From Candidatus Methanophagaceae archaeon (lineage in GTDB: Archaea > Halobacteriota > Syntropharchaeia > Alkanophagales > Methanospirareceae), in the NCBI GenBank assembly GCA_003194435.1, contig PQXC01000010.1, positions 17,618-81,617 on the forward strand: a stretch of DNA of 64,000 bases. The letters run 5' to 3'. The notes below the pieces were generated by a model, which was not told the DNA's origin, searched no databases, and saw only the letters and a program-made list of their open reading frames with translations. How positions within the stretch are numbered: the first letter of the stretch is position 1; every line of letters begins with the position of its first letter. This document shows, piece by piece, positions 8,765 to 17,884 of this stretch. The position numbers and the translations under genes are program-made.

Positions 8765-10675
8765 ATGAAGGAATCGCTGAGCAGTGTGGATATAGCAGTA
8801 ATTGTCAGGGAGTTACAGGAGGAGCTGATAGGAGCCAGAGTGGAGAAGGTCTACCAGATAGGGCGAGAAGAGATAAGATTAAAACTCCATCAGAAGAACA
8901 GGGGTTCCATTGACTTAGTAATAGAGGCGGGTAAACGAATACACATAACGAGATACAGGCGAGAGGCGCCGCGAGTACCTTCTAACTTCGCAATGCTACT
9001 CAGGAAGCACCTCGGTGGCGGCAGGATTGTTGGAATTCAACAGTTCGAGTTCGATCGGATAGTGGAGTTGAGAGTGAATAGCAGAGAAGGCGAGCTCGGT
9101 CTGATAGCGGAGTTACTGCCGAGGGGTAATATCCTCCTGGTAGATGCTCGGGGTGAGATATTGCATCCTTTTAGACGGATGAGCTTCTCAGCGCGTGAGA
9201 TAAAACCCCATGCGCGCTACGAGAGCCCGCCCTCAAGAGTAAACCCAATGCGAATGACCGCGGAAGAATTGAAGCTTATATGCAACACCTCAGATAGAGA
9301 TGTGGTACGAATGCTTGCACTGGATCTGGGTCTGGGTGGAGTATATGCGGAAGAAGTCTGTGAGCGGGCATGCATTGATAGGCACAGGCGAGCCAGTGAG
9401 CTTGAGGATGCCGAGGTGCAGACCGTATGGGATACGATACAGGAAGTATTGAAGCCCGTGATGACAGGAGAAGGGTTGAAACCGCATATCGTGATAGAGA
9501 ACGGTGAGAGGGTGGATGTCCTGCCCTTTGAGTTGTGCAGGTATCGCGATAGCGATGCGGAGAAGATATTCTTTCCCTCATTTAATGACGCCGTGGATGA
9601 GTTCTTCACCGAGAGGATAGTGGAGAGCATAGAAGCGGCAGCACAGAACGAGCATGAGAGTAGGATCGCACGATACGAACGCATATTGAAGGAACAGAAG
9701 GAGGCACTGCGTGATTTCCAGGCGAAGGAGGCAGAGTGCAGGAGAATAGGCGAGCTTATCTATGCGAGATACAGCGAGATAGAGGAAATCCTGCGTAAGA
9801 TGGATAGTAAAAAGAAGATAGTGGAGGTGTCTCTGCCCGGATTGACACTGGAGATTGATACTTCTGTATCCTTATTCAAGAACGCAAGTATCTGGTATGA
9901 ACGTGCGAAAGCATTCAAGAGGAAGCGAGAGGGCGTGGAGCGGGCAATAAAAGAGACGATGGCGAAGCTGAAGCAAGCGCAAGAGCAGGCAAGGGCACGA
10001 GAAGTGGCAGTTGCGAAAGGCGCGATACCGGAGAAGCGGGCTGTGCGAACCAATAAGAAGGAGTGGTACGAGCGGTTCAGGTGGTTTGTGACCTCAGAAG
10101 GTGTTCTTGTGATTGCGGGCAAGGATGCAACCACGAATGAGATGCTGGTGAAGAAGTATATGGACAGGAATGACCTCTTCTGTCATACACAGGCGAGTGG
10201 TGCACCGGTTGTGATAGCGAAGTGCAATGGTGAACTCTCAGATAGGAGTTTGAAGGCGATAGCGCAATTCGCAGTTTCGTATTCCAGCTTGTGGAAATAT
10301 GGGTTCTACGAGGGTGAGTGTTATTTTGTTAGAGGTGAGCAGGTGAGCAAGAGACCCCCGTCAGGCGAGTATATAGCCAAAGGTAGCTTTATAGTGCGGG
10401 GCAAGAGGCGGTATCTCAAGGCACCTTTAGGGCTATGTATAGGTATCGAGAATGGCAGACTGGTTGCGGTTCCGGAATTAGAGAAGGACAGGCTGGAGTT
10501 ATTCGTGGAGCTGACGCCCGATAATGAGCTGGATAAGAATTCGCTCGCAAATAAGATTGTGGAGTTCTTCAATGCGCAAGGTGAGGGTGAGGGTAAAGCG
10601 GGGATGGTAACCCATGATGAAGTATTGAGTCTCTTACCGCCGGGTAAGTCGAGGATTAAGGCGAAGTCGGCATAG
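8765..10675 (+). CDS. rqcH: NFACT-family ribosome quality control protein (RqcH/Rqc2 homolog)
   Basis: This protein is predicted to bind stalled 50S subunits and recruit Ala-tRNA to add C-terminal alanine tails (known for bacterial RqcH and eukaryotic NEMF/Rqc2). NFACT-N occupies residues 1-200 and contains FEFDRIVELRV, with the D-R pair typical of the family. A coiled-coil middle (about 285-440) is very rich in E, K and R. The NFACT-R domain follows (DATTNEMLVKKYMDRNDLFCHTQASGAP, read as two parts, about 455-560). The length of 636 residues fits the archaeal family. The start abuts the upstream stop without a gap. Confidence 0.9.
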   Translation: MKESLSSVDIAVIVRELQEELIGARVEKVYQIGREEIRLKLHQKNRGSIDLVIEAGKRIHITRYRREAPRVPSNFAMLLRKHLGGGRIVGIQQFEFDRIVELRVNSREGELGLIAELLPRGNILLVDARGEILHPFRRMSFSAREIKPHARYESPPSRVNPMRMTAEELKLICNTSDRDVVRMLALDLGLGGVYAEEVCERACIDRHRRASELEDAEVQTVWDTIQEVLKPVMTGEGLKPHIVIENGERVDVLPFELCRYRDSDAEKIFFPSFNDAVDEFFTERIVESIEAAAQNEHESRIARYERILKEQKEALRDFQAKEAECRRIGELIYARYSEIEEILRKMDSKKKIVEVSLPGLTLEIDTSVSLFKNASIWYERAKAFKRKREGVERAIKETMAKLKQAQEQARAREVAVAKGAIPEKRAVRTNKKEWYERFRWFVTSEGVLVIAGKDATTNEMLVKKYMDRNDLFCHTQASGAPVVIAKCNGELSDRSLKAIAQFAVSYSSLWKYGFYEGECYFVRGEQVSKRPPSGEYIAKGSFIVRGKRRYLKAPLGLCIGIENGRLVAVPELEKDRLELFVELTPDNELDKNSLANKIVEFFNAQGEGEGKAGMVTHDEVLSLLPPGKSRIKAKSA

Positions 10676-10689
10676 CACATAGCATTCTT

Positions 10690-11106
10690 TTATCCTATTA
10701 TCTGCAGTATAAGCCGTCTTGACCGCCGTTTATTGTCCAGTTCGATGAATACCACCTGCTGCCACGTCCCCAGCATCAGCTTTTTATTCCGGAAAGGGAC
10801 AGTAAGGGATGGACCGATAAAAGAGGCTCGGACATGTGAATGTCCATTGCCGTCATGCCATCTATACTCATGCTCGTAATTTATATCACGCGGGAATAGT
10901 CGCTCCAGTGCGTTTGGCAGGTCGTGCAGCAATCCTGATTCGTATTCGATGGTCGTTACTGCACCGGTAGAACCGGGCACAAAAATGGTGACAATGCCGT
11001 TCTCTATCTCCGATTCCCTCAACTTGCTATTTACTTCGCCTGTTATGTCTATTATATCCACTTCGCCACGTGTATCAAACCGCAGCTCCTTCGTCTCCAC
11101 TACCAT
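10690..11106 (-). CDS. YjbQ family protein (UPF0047, secondary thiamine-phosphate synthase)
   Basis: The 138 residues match the single-domain YjbQ family. Conserved segments include FVPGSTGAVTTIEYE near residue 43, the histidine-rich HEYRWHDGNGHSHVRASFIG near 79 and GTWQQVVFIELDNKRRSR near 110. Bacterial relatives have weak thiamine-phosphate synthase activity, but the physiological role is uncertain. The gene converges on rqcH with 14 bases between stops. Upstream, 11107-11252 is AT-rich and contains no recognisable gene. Confidence 0.88.
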   Translation of the reverse strand: MVVETKELRFDTRGEVDIIDITGEVNSKLRESEIENGIVTIFVPGSTGAVTTIEYESGLLHDLPNALERLFPRDINYEHEYRWHDGNGHSHVRASFIGPSLTVPFRNKKLMLGTWQQVVFIELDNKRRSRRLILQIIG

Positions 11107-11252
11107 TTTAATCCACCCTTGATTATATATTAAAAATTGAAAATTAATGATTATGTTAAAAAGAAGAGTTACGGTTATACATTAGATACATTAGTTAGAA
11201 TAGACTGTTATTTTACATTCACTTCTTTGAATCATACAGATATAAGATGTAG

Positions 11253-12266
11253 ATGGACATGACCGACGTTAACAGTACGAAAATAAAAATAAACAGACCT
11301 GTGGCTTCATGGCTCGATTATGAGTTCCTTATGGAGGAGCAGAAACCGGTAAGAAGCCTCACTGTAATACTTAGAACTGCTGGCTGCCAGTGGCGCAGAT
11401 GCAGAATGTGTGGCTACTGGCATGAATCCTCCGCACATATAACACAGGCTGATATACTCGCTCAGCTTGATTATTCATTACGAGCCAGCCCGAAAGAGGA
11501 TTTCATCCTGAAGCTCTATACCTCCGGTAGCTTCCTCGACGAGCGTGAGATATCAGCTACCACGAGGCGGCATATAGCACGGATGCTGGAGCAACCACAA
11601 GGTAAAGATATAAAGATAAAGAAATTGGTAATAGAGACAAGACCGGAGTATGTCAGTGCAGCTAAAATAGATGATTTGCTGCATATCGGGCATTGGCATC
11701 TTGAAGTGGCTATGGGTCTGGAAACAGCAGATGATTTCATCCGGTTACACTATATAGATAAGGGTTTCTCATTCGCGGATTTCAAGAACGCTGCGAGGCT
11801 CATTGCCGATTGCGGTGCCACAGTGAAGACCTACCTCCTGCTTAAACCCCCTTTTGTATCCGAGAGGAGTGCGCTCGAGGATGTAATAAAATCAGCCGAG
11901 CTTGTCGCTCCATTTAGTGGTGTAATATCTCTGAATCTCTGTAATGTCCAGCGCTACACACCATTAGAGGAGTTATGGAAAAGGGGCTATTACAGACCTC
12001 CATGGTTATGGAGCGCAGTCGAAGCGATACGTGCGATAAAACAGAAAAAGAAGCACATCGTGGTGATGTCCGACCCGGTGGGCGCGGGTCATCTCAGGGG
12101 ACCGCATAATTGCGGCTACTGTGATACAGCAGTGAAGGAAGCGATAAAGGAATTCAATCTAACACAGGACTTGAATATCCTCGAAGGCTTGAATTGCGAT
12201 TGCAAAGATAAATGGCATACACTGATGAGATGTGATGAGTTCCTATTTGGCTCGACCATCGAATGA
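11253..12266 (+). CDS. Radical SAM protein, archaeosine-synthesis RaSEA family
   Basis: The 337-residue protein has radical SAM features: a cysteine cluster CQWRRCRMCGYWHES near residue 46, a strand LVIETRPEYV near 127 and EVAMGLETADD near 151. The C-terminal GPHNCGYCD near 287 and the CDC...W...C tail resemble RaSEA, which with ArcS makes the G+ (archaeosine) base in archaeal tRNA. No arcS or queuosine-pathway gene is next to it, so the assignment rests on family resemblance. It forms a same-strand pair with the DUF72 gene, 93 bases away. Confidence 0.72.
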   Translation: MDMTDVNSTKIKINRPVASWLDYEFLMEEQKPVRSLTVILRTAGCQWRRCRMCGYWHESSAHITQADILAQLDYSLRASPKEDFILKLYTSGSFLDEREISATTRRHIARMLEQPQGKDIKIKKLVIETRPEYVSAAKIDDLLHIGHWHLEVAMGLETADDFIRLHYIDKGFSFADFKNAARLIADCGATVKTYLLLKPPFVSERSALEDVIKSAELVAPFSGVISLNLCNVQRYTPLEELWKRGYYRPPWLWSAVEAIRAIKQKKKHIVVMSDPVGAGHLRGPHNCGYCDTAVKEAIKEFNLTQDLNILEGLNCDCKDKWHTLMRCDEFLFGSTIE

Positions 12267-12359
12267 CTTACGGACATACAGACATATAGATAAGAACCCG
12301 ATGAAAATTCTGAGCTAATTTATATCAAGATGTGCGGAATATAGGTTAGTAATAAAGCA

Positions 12360-13109
12360 ATGATAAAAGTTGGTGTTTGTGGTTTTCCGAGGTCTCATAG
12401 CGTTATTTTTGCGAATTTCAGGCTTGTGGAGGTACAGGCGACATTTTACAAGCCCGTACTCAAATCCACAGCAGAGCGGTGGCGTAGAGCTGCACCGAAT
12501 GATTTCGAATTCTCACTGAAGGCATGGCAATTAATTACCCATGAACCCCGCAGCCCCACCTATCGTAAGGCGAAGCTGAAGATAGACGCGAGTAAAGTCT
12601 CCAGATACGGTCTTTTCAGACCCACAAATGAGGTCTTCGAGGCATGGTCAGCAACAGAAGAGATAAGAAGAGCTCTGAACGCCAGGATCGTGGTATTCCA
12701 ATCACCCGCAAGCTTTGTGGAGAGTCCCGAGCACATAAAGAACATGCACGACTTCTTCCACTCGATAGAGATAGACCGTGGTCGTGGTGATACAATAATG
12801 GTATGGGAACCGCGGGGCGAATGGAAGAGGAGCACAATAAGTACGATCTGTGAAGAACTGAACCTCGTTCATTGCGTAGACCCGTTCGCAGATCAGCCTG
12901 TGAGTGGTACCGATTTCGGCTATCTCAGGCTCCATGGCTCACCACCAGGAAGAAGGATGTACCATTACTCCTACACAGAGGCTGACTTGCAATTCCTGCA
13001 CGAGCGATGCCGGTACTTCTCTCAGGTCTATGTCCTCTTCAATAACTACACGATGTTCGACGACGCATTGAAATTCAAAGCACTGCTAAAGCAAGCGGGG
13101 AATAGATGA
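12360..13109 (+). CDS. DUF72 family protein (TIM-barrel fold, function unknown)
   Basis: The 249 residues follow the DUF72 pattern. The N-terminal IKVGVCGFP strand leads to VEVQATFYKP near residue 24 and FEFSLKAWQLITHEPRS near 55. Later come MVWEPRGEWKR near 144 and FGYLRLHGSPPG near 184. Members are thought to form a TIM barrel and no biochemical activity is established. Its stop is 2 bases from the stop of atpF on the other strand, so the two genes converge with no intergenic space. Confidence 0.85.
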   Translation: MIKVGVCGFPRSHSVIFANFRLVEVQATFYKPVLKSTAERWRRAAPNDFEFSLKAWQLITHEPRSPTYRKAKLKIDASKVSRYGLFRPTNEVFEAWSATEEIRRALNARIVVFQSPASFVESPEHIKNMHDFFHSIEIDRGRGDTIMVWEPRGEWKRSTISTICEELNLVHCVDPFADQPVSGTDFGYLRLHGSPPGRRMYHYSYTEADLQFLHERCRYFSQVYVLFNNYTMFDDALKFKALLKQAGNR

Positions 13110-13111
13110 TT

Positions 13112-13462
13112 TCATTTCAGGGCAACGCCTACTGCCCGCTTTATCAATTGCTCTATCTCACTGACCTTCTGCTCCATCGGTCCTCGCTTGTCTGGTATCT
13201 CTACGATGATCGGTGTAACCCCCCGCTTATTCTTATTTATCGCTCTTATCTTATCACGAACGCGTGCTTCTGCTGCAAGCCGCTCATTTATGATTATAAG
13301 GGTAAGGGCAGTTCCACCCTCACTCACCAATTTATCTAATAGATTGAGTGTCTCATTCTCCCTCTCTTTCTCATCTTGTGACTGTGACACTTCATACACA
13401 GCCTGCACACCCGCAAGTCGGAATCCAGTGGCTGTTTCCCGATCACCAATCACAGCAATCAT
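13112..13462 (-). CDS. atpF: A-type ATP synthase subunit F
   Basis: This is the small central-stalk subunit of the archaeal A1A0 ATP synthase. The 116-residue protein starts IAVIGDRETATGFRLAGV, the family's conserved N-terminal Rossmann-like strand and loop, and has LIIINERLAAEARVRD in the middle. Length is normal. Its ATG overlaps the atpE stop by 4 bases. In other archaea the A and B catalytic subunit genes follow F. Here the gene ends against a convergent DUF72 gene and no A, B, C, D or I gene is nearby. Confidence 0.88.
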   Translation of the reverse strand: MIAVIGDRETATGFRLAGVQAVYEVSQSQDEKERENETLNLLDKLVSEGGTALTLIIINERLAAEARVRDKIRAINKNKRGVTPIIVEIPDKRGPMEQKVSEIEQLIKRAVGVALK

Positions 13463-14127
13463 TCTTCACGAGCACGAAATAGAACCTTTACTATATCCTC
13501 CCTCAACCCAGGGTAGAGACGCTTCATCCGCTCTTCGAACGTGTTGTTCACTTCTATCCTGCCGTCGCTTCTCCTTACTATTACTCCCCCCACCGTCTTT
13601 ATCCTTTCTTTTGATAGCCTCACTTCACAACCTACCTCACCTGATATCTCCTTAAGCATCTCCTCTGTCACAAATTGTGCATCCTCAGCACTGAGTACCA
13701 CTTCCAGTTCAAGTTCACTACTGCTGCTGCTACTACTACGTTCACTACCTGCTGTAATACTCAATGCAGCATCCTTAATCAAGCCTGCTAAGATGCCGGG
13801 ATACGATTTACCCCTGAAACCCTCCTCCTTCACACGCTGTACTCGTTTCAATGCCTCCTCAAAAGCTCGTTTTATCGCTTTCTCCTCCACATCCCATCTG
13901 AACTTCTTAGCATCCAGCCTCTTTGCTCTGATGATTCTTTCCTTATTCTCAGCCGCTTTTCGGCTCTCTGCTTCAATAAATCGCTTCTTTCGCTCCTCTA
14001 TATCCGCCTTCGCGTTCTTGACCAGCTCCTCCACCTGCGCTCTCGCTTCTCTCAATATCCGCTCCTGCTCCTCTTTTGCTTCCTCCTTTATCCGCTCCAC
14101 TAACTCTGATGCACCCACAAGCATCAC
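13459..14127 (-). CDS. atpE: A-type ATP synthase subunit E (peripheral stalk)
   Basis: Subunit E forms the peripheral stalk with subunit H and anchors the catalytic head. The N-terminal about 110 residues are a long charged helix (VERIKEEAKEEQERILREAR and following). The C-terminal domain contains VGGVIVRRSDGRIEVNNTFE, the conserved E-subunit signature near residue 190. A serine run (SERSSSSSSSELE) near residue 130 is encoded by repeated AGC/AGT triplets and is unusual for the family. It lies between atpH (17 bases away) and atpF (4-base overlap). Confidence 0.88.
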   Translation of the reverse strand: MMLVGASELVERIKEEAKEEQERILREARAQVEELVKNAKADIEERKKRFIEAESRKAAENKERIIRAKRLDAKKFRWDVEEKAIKRAFEEALKRVQRVKEEGFRGKSYPGILAGLIKDAALSITAGSERSSSSSSSELELEVVLSAEDAQFVTEEMLKEISGEVGCEVRLSKERIKTVGGVIVRRSDGRIEVNNTFEERMKRLYPGLREDIVKVLFRAREE

Positions 14128-14144
14128 CTACCCTACCCTCTACT

Positions 14145-14492
14145 CTACCTTCCTGCCTGCTTATTTAAGCCCAGAATTCTTACCAGCACAGCTTCCACCG
14201 CATTCTCCAACCTCGATTCGGCAATTGCACGCAACTTCTCCGCTTCTTCCTTCGCTTCTCTCAGTATCGCCTCCCCCTCATCCTCGCCCTCCTTCGCATA
14301 CTTATCTGCTATCTCCTTCGCTCTCCTCTCCATATCCTCGCTCGCCTCAGCTTCCAGCTTCTTCAGCTCGTCCTCTGCTTCCCTAACCATACCTGCGGCT
14401 TCTTCCTTCGCCTCTTCTACCAGCTTCCTTGCTTCTTCCTCCGCTTTTTTTATCTCTTTTAGCGCTTCTACCGCCATTACTCTTAGATTCAT
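14145..14492 (-). CDS. atpH: A-type ATP synthase subunit H (peripheral stalk)
   Basis: The 115-residue protein is almost entirely a charged coiled coil rich in A, E, K and R (EALKEIKKAEEEARKLVEEA and following). It is the first gene of an H-E-F cluster. Subunit H pairs with E as the stator coiled coil in A1A0 ATP synthases. Composition alone is weakly diagnostic, but the position directly upstream of atpE fits the usual archaeal order, in which I and K would normally come between H and E. Confidence 0.75.
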   Translation of the reverse strand: MNLRVMAVEALKEIKKAEEEARKLVEEAKEEAAGMVREAEDELKKLEAEASEDMERRAKEIADKYAKEGEDEGEAILREAKEEAEKLRAIAESRLENAVEAVLVRILGLNKQAGR

Positions 14493-14579
14493 GAGTCACT
14501 TAACCCATTATAAAGCTTTCTCATTTCTTTTCTCTGATCATGATTATGATTTATAATAGTAATCACAAGATTTTAGCAG

Positions 14580-15539
14580 GTGAAGAGGAGAGTGGAGCTG
14601 GAAGATTTACCAGGGGTTGGACCTGCAATAGCAGAGAAGTTACGTGAGGCTGGTTTAAATTCCCTGGAAGCAATTGCAGTAGCGTCACCTGCGGAGTTGG
14701 TAGCCACTGTGGAGATAGGGGAGGCGACGGCAGCGAAGATAATAAATGCAGCACGTGAAGCTGCGGATATCGGCGGGTTTGAGACCGGGGACAAGATATT
14801 AGAGAGACGAGAGAGCATTGGCAAGTTGACCACGGGCTCTAAAGCTCTGGATGCGTTACTGGGTGGCGGGCTTGAGACGCGCGCTATGACGGAGTTCTAT
14901 GGCGAATTTGGAAGCGGGAAGACACAGATAGCACATCAACTCGTTGTAAATGTCCAGTTACCACCGGAGGAAGGAGGTTTAAACGGTTCCGCCATCATGA
15001 TTGATACCGAGAATACCTTCAGACCTGAGAGGATAAAGGATATGGCGGAAGGTGTTGGACTTGATTTCACCGAGGTATTAAAGAATGTGCATGTTGCTCG
15101 TGCTTATAACTCAAATCATCAGATACTACTCGTGGATAAAGCGAAAGAGCTTGCAGATGAGTTGAAAGATACTGAAAAGCCTGTTCGATTGTTGATAATT
15201 GATTCTGCAACCGCGCATTTCAGGAGTGAATATGTGGGCAGGGGGACGCTCTCAGATCGTCAGCAGAAGATAAATAAGCATCTCCATGACGCTCTCAGGT
15301 TTGGAGACCTGAACAATGCGGTGGTGATGATAACGAACCAGGTGCAGGTGAGACCTGACGCCTTCTTCGGCGACCCTACGCGACCTATCGGTGGACATAT
15401 CGTTGGGCATACCGCCACTTTCAGGATATACCTCCGTAAATCCAAAGGAGAGAAGAGAATAGCGCGTCTGGTTGACTCACCCAACCTGCCAGAGGCGGAA
15501 GCGGTATTCTCAGTTACTAAATCTGGAATACGAGACTGA
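14580..15539 (+). CDS. radA: DNA repair and recombination protein RadA
   Basis: RadA is the archaeal RecA/Rad51 recombinase for homologous strand exchange. The N-terminal helix-hairpin-helix domain ([20 protein letters not shown]) spans residues about 5-60. Walker A is GEFGSGKTQ near residue 107, and [19 protein letters not shown] near 205 is Walker B. Loop L2 is around [15 protein letters not shown] near 250. The 319-residue length shows that no intein is present. The start codon is GTG. Upstream it is divergent from atpH, with about 87 bases between them. Confidence 0.96.
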   Translation: MKRRVELEDLPGVGPAIAEKLREAGLNSLEAIAVASPAELVATVEIGEATAAKIINAAREAADIGGFETGDKILERRESIGKLTTGSKALDALLGGGLETRAMTEFYGEFGSGKTQIAHQLVVNVQLPPEEGGLNGSAIMIDTENTFRPERIKDMAEGVGLDFTEVLKNVHVARAYNSNHQILLVDKAKELADELKDTEKPVRLLIIDSATAHFRSEYVGRGTLSDRQQKINKHLHDALRFGDLNNAVVMITNQVQVRPDAFFGDPTRPIGGHIVGHTATFRIYLRKSKGEKRIARLVDSPNLPEAEAVFSVTKSGIRD

Positions 15540-15610
15540 ACTGAGACTGAATACGAGTATAAAATTGAAAGTAAAAAGAGATAAAGCCTGGCGCACGAGA
15601 TACGTGATAC

Positions 15611-16192
15611 TTACTCCCCCGATTCCATCTCCTCTTTGCAACTCTCGCACACCATCAAACCATCTTTCATTACCAGATCGTTGGAGAAGCAACCACATTT
15701 CTCACATATCCCCTGCCCGATTCCTTCTCCTTCGCTCTCCTGCCCTACTATATCACGCTCCACATGCATCTCGATCAAATCCGCCAGGATCGAATTCATC
15801 TGCGAAGAAACCGCGAGTATATCAACATCAGCCACAATTCCCACCAACTTCCCATCCTCTATTATCGGCAACTTCCTTATCTTCTCCGCTGCCATCTTCT
15901 TCGCGATATCCGAAAGACGGTCATTTGGCGAACCGGTTATCAAAGGTGTGGTCATCACATCCTTCAGTTTCACAGTGCTCGGTGTTGTGTCCTTACTCAC
16001 AAGCTCATTGATTATATCCCCCTGCGTTACTATACCCACCGGCTGACCACTGTTATTTAACACAACTATGCTATCCACATCATACTTCCTCATCAGTTTC
16101 GCCGCTTCCTTGACGTTCATATCTTCATCTCCTGTCACTACCTCGCGCACCATTATATCCCGCAGCGGTATATCCGTCTCCATCTTCCTCAC
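15611..16192 (-). CDS. CBS-pair protein with C-terminal zinc ribbon
   Basis: Two CBS domains fill residues 10-135 (IMVREVVTGDEDMNVKEAAK, and DVMTTPLITGSPNDRLSDIA near 75). A short zinc ribbon follows with CEKCGCF near 165 and CESCKEE near 184. CBS pairs sense adenosyl ligands such as ATP, AMP or AdoMet, and the zinc ribbon may bind a nucleic acid or protein partner. This combination is common in methanogen-related archaea, but no specific role is known. It converges with radA. Confidence 0.85.
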   Translation of the reverse strand: MRKMETDIPLRDIMVREVVTGDEDMNVKEAAKLMRKYDVDSIVVLNNSGQPVGIVTQGDIINELVSKDTTPSTVKLKDVMTTPLITGSPNDRLSDIAKKMAAEKIRKLPIIEDGKLVGIVADVDILAVSSQMNSILADLIEMHVERDIVGQESEGEGIGQGICEKCGCFSNDLVMKDGLMVCESCKEEMESGE

Positions 16193-16239
16193 TTAATAAA
16201 TAATTGGATTAAATAAGATAAATACTACCAGGTGCAGGA

Positions 16240-17457
16240 ATGAAATACGTGATTTTGATAGGGGATGGAATGGCTGATTATCCTATCCCCGAGTATGATG
16301 GCAGAACGGCTCTACAAATTGCATCTACCCCAAACCTCGATTTCATTGCTACCGAAGGAATCTGCGGCATGGTAAGAACAATTCCACACGGTATGGAGGC
16401 GGGTAGCGATATTGCCACGCTCTCGATTCTGGGCTATGATCCCGCGCGATATTACACGGGGAGGGGACCACTGGAAGCGATGGGGATGGGCATACCACTC
16501 GATGAAGGGGACATAGCTTACAGATGCAACCTTGTAACTGAGTCAGGTGGTAGAATCGTGGATTACAGCGGCGGACATATATCGAATGATGAGGCGAAGG
16601 AGTTGATAGAATCGCTCAATGCCAATGCGGAATTTAAAAGCAAGGGGATAATCTTCTATCCCGGCGTTAGTTATAGGAACGTTATGGTCCTGAAGTCAGG
16701 AGATGAGGTAGAGGGTGGCGCACCTCCGCACGATATTATTGGTGCACTGGTTGATGCGGAATTACCCGATAGCGATTTATTGAAGCGTATTATCCTCACT
16801 TCGAGGCAGATACTTGATAATCATGATGTGAATAAGAGGAGAGCAGCTCAGAATAAGAACAAGGCGAATATGGTCTGGCTCTGGAGCGGTGGCAGGAAAC
16901 CGATAATGCCTGAGTTCAGAGCGATGTATGGCGTGACTGGAGCGGTGATTTCCGGTGTTTATCTGGTTAAGGGTATTGCACGATGTGTTGCTCTGGACGT
17001 GATAGATGTGCCTGGTGCCACGGGCTATATAGACACGAATTATGAGGGCAAGGCGGAATATGCATTACAGAGCCTGAGAGAGCGCGATTTTGTACTCGTT
17101 CATGTGGAAGCGCCAGATGAAGCGGCGCACAGCGGCGACATCGAACAGAAGGTGAAGGCAATAGAGGACTTTGATGCCCGTGTGGTAGGTAGAATATTGT
17201 CTGGTTTAGAATCAGAATATGCGGATACGGGCTATAAGATATTAGCCCTGCCCGACCATTACACGCCGGTGTCCCTGAAGGTGCATACAAAAGAACCTGT
17301 ACCCTTTGCTCTCTACGATTCCCACGCTCATGCACACCACCGTGATATTGATGTTAGCACTGGATTTAACGAGCAATCAACGATCAAAAGCTCCCTGCGG
17401 CTCAGTGCCCATAAGCAGGATTTGATGCGTTTTCTCTTCTCTCGCACTGATTTATAA
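16240..17457 (+). CDS. apgM: 2,3-bisphosphoglycerate-independent phosphoglycerate mutase, archaeal type
   Basis: This cytosolic enzyme interconverts 3- and 2-phosphoglycerate in gluconeogenesis/glycolysis and belongs to the alkaline-phosphatase superfamily. The metal-site N-terminus is YVILIGDGMADYP, followed by HGMEAGSDIATLSILGYDP near residue 50. The C-terminal metal histidines are in VHVEAPDEAAHSGD near 290 and LALPDHYTPVS near 345. The length of 405 residues matches the aPGAM family. A stem-loop with a T-run follows the stop codon. Confidence 0.93.
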   Translation: MKYVILIGDGMADYPIPEYDGRTALQIASTPNLDFIATEGICGMVRTIPHGMEAGSDIATLSILGYDPARYYTGRGPLEAMGMGIPLDEGDIAYRCNLVTESGGRIVDYSGGHISNDEAKELIESLNANAEFKSKGIIFYPGVSYRNVMVLKSGDEVEGGAPPHDIIGALVDAELPDSDLLKRIILTSRQILDNHDVNKRRAAQNKNKANMVWLWSGGRKPIMPEFRAMYGVTGAVISGVYLVKGIARCVALDVIDVPGATGYIDTNYEGKAEYALQSLRERDFVLVHVEAPDEAAHSGDIEQKVKAIEDFDARVVGRILSGLESEYADTGYKILALPDHYTPVSLKVHTKEPVPFALYDSHAHAHHRDIDVSTGFNEQSTIKSSLRLSAHKQDLMRFLFSRTDL

Positions 17458-17468
17458 TCACTGCAAAT

Positions 17469-17493
17469 GAAGCTGAAACTCTGTTTCAGTTTT
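17469..17493 (+). terminator. Stem-loop with T-run downstream of apgM
   Basis: CTGAAAC-TCT-GTTTCAG forms a perfect 7-bp stem with a 3-base loop at 17473-17489, extended by weaker A-U/G-U pairs and followed by TTTT. It sits between the convergent stops of apgM and the ferredoxin gene and may act in both directions. Archaeal termination relies mainly on T-runs, so the stem may not be essential. Confidence 0.5.
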
Positions 17494-17495
17494 CG

Positions 17496-17777
17496 TTAAA
17501 TTCCCCTTAATTCCCGCCTCATCTCTCTCATCACCTGCCTAAATGCACTCAGTTCCTCCTTAAAATTATCCGGCTTCGTCGTTATCGCTGGCATCTTCGG
17601 GTTCTTAAACGTCAGCGCTTCCGTCTGGCAAACTCGGTCGCAAACGCCACAGCAAGTACAGCCATTGTAATCAATGACCGACTTCTTATCCACTATCTCG
17701 ATTACCTCCTCTGGACATACCTCCGCACATTTACCACAACCTATGCATTTCATCGGGTCAACAACGGGAATCCACAT
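17496..17777 (-). CDS. Two-cluster [4Fe-4S] ferredoxin
   Basis: The 93-residue protein begins with two cluster-binding motifs, CIGCGKCAEVCPEEV at residue 12 and CTCCGVCDRVCQTEAL near 40. In the second motif the usual CP is CQ, and there is an extra cysteine. A basic, helical C-terminal tail of about 35 residues (KEELSAFRQVMREMRRELRG) is longer than in plain 2[4Fe-4S] ferredoxins and may be a docking site. It is a likely low-potential electron carrier for the oxidoreductases in this genome. Confidence 0.88.
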   Translation of the reverse strand: MWIPVVDPMKCIGCGKCAEVCPEEVIEIVDKKSVIDYNGCTCCGVCDRVCQTEALTFKNPKMPAITTKPDNFKEELSAFRQVMREMRRELRGI

Positions 17778-17884
17778 CTTCTATTGATTAGTTCTTTCTA
17801 AGAATATACAAAAATAAAAGAAAAGGGGAGGATAAAATAAAATAGCTCCTCTACGTTTCTACAATCTACAATCTTTTGGCTTAC

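Noticed and set aside
13541..14386. 281-residue plus-strand open frame opposite atpE and atpH
   Set aside because: Serine/proline-rich composition is what the complement of E/K/R-rich coiled-coil genes produces; the minus-strand genes have clear ATP synthase features.
14580..15539. Intein in RadA, PolB or LonB
   Set aside because: All three proteins have normal lengths and uninterrupted catalytic motifs.
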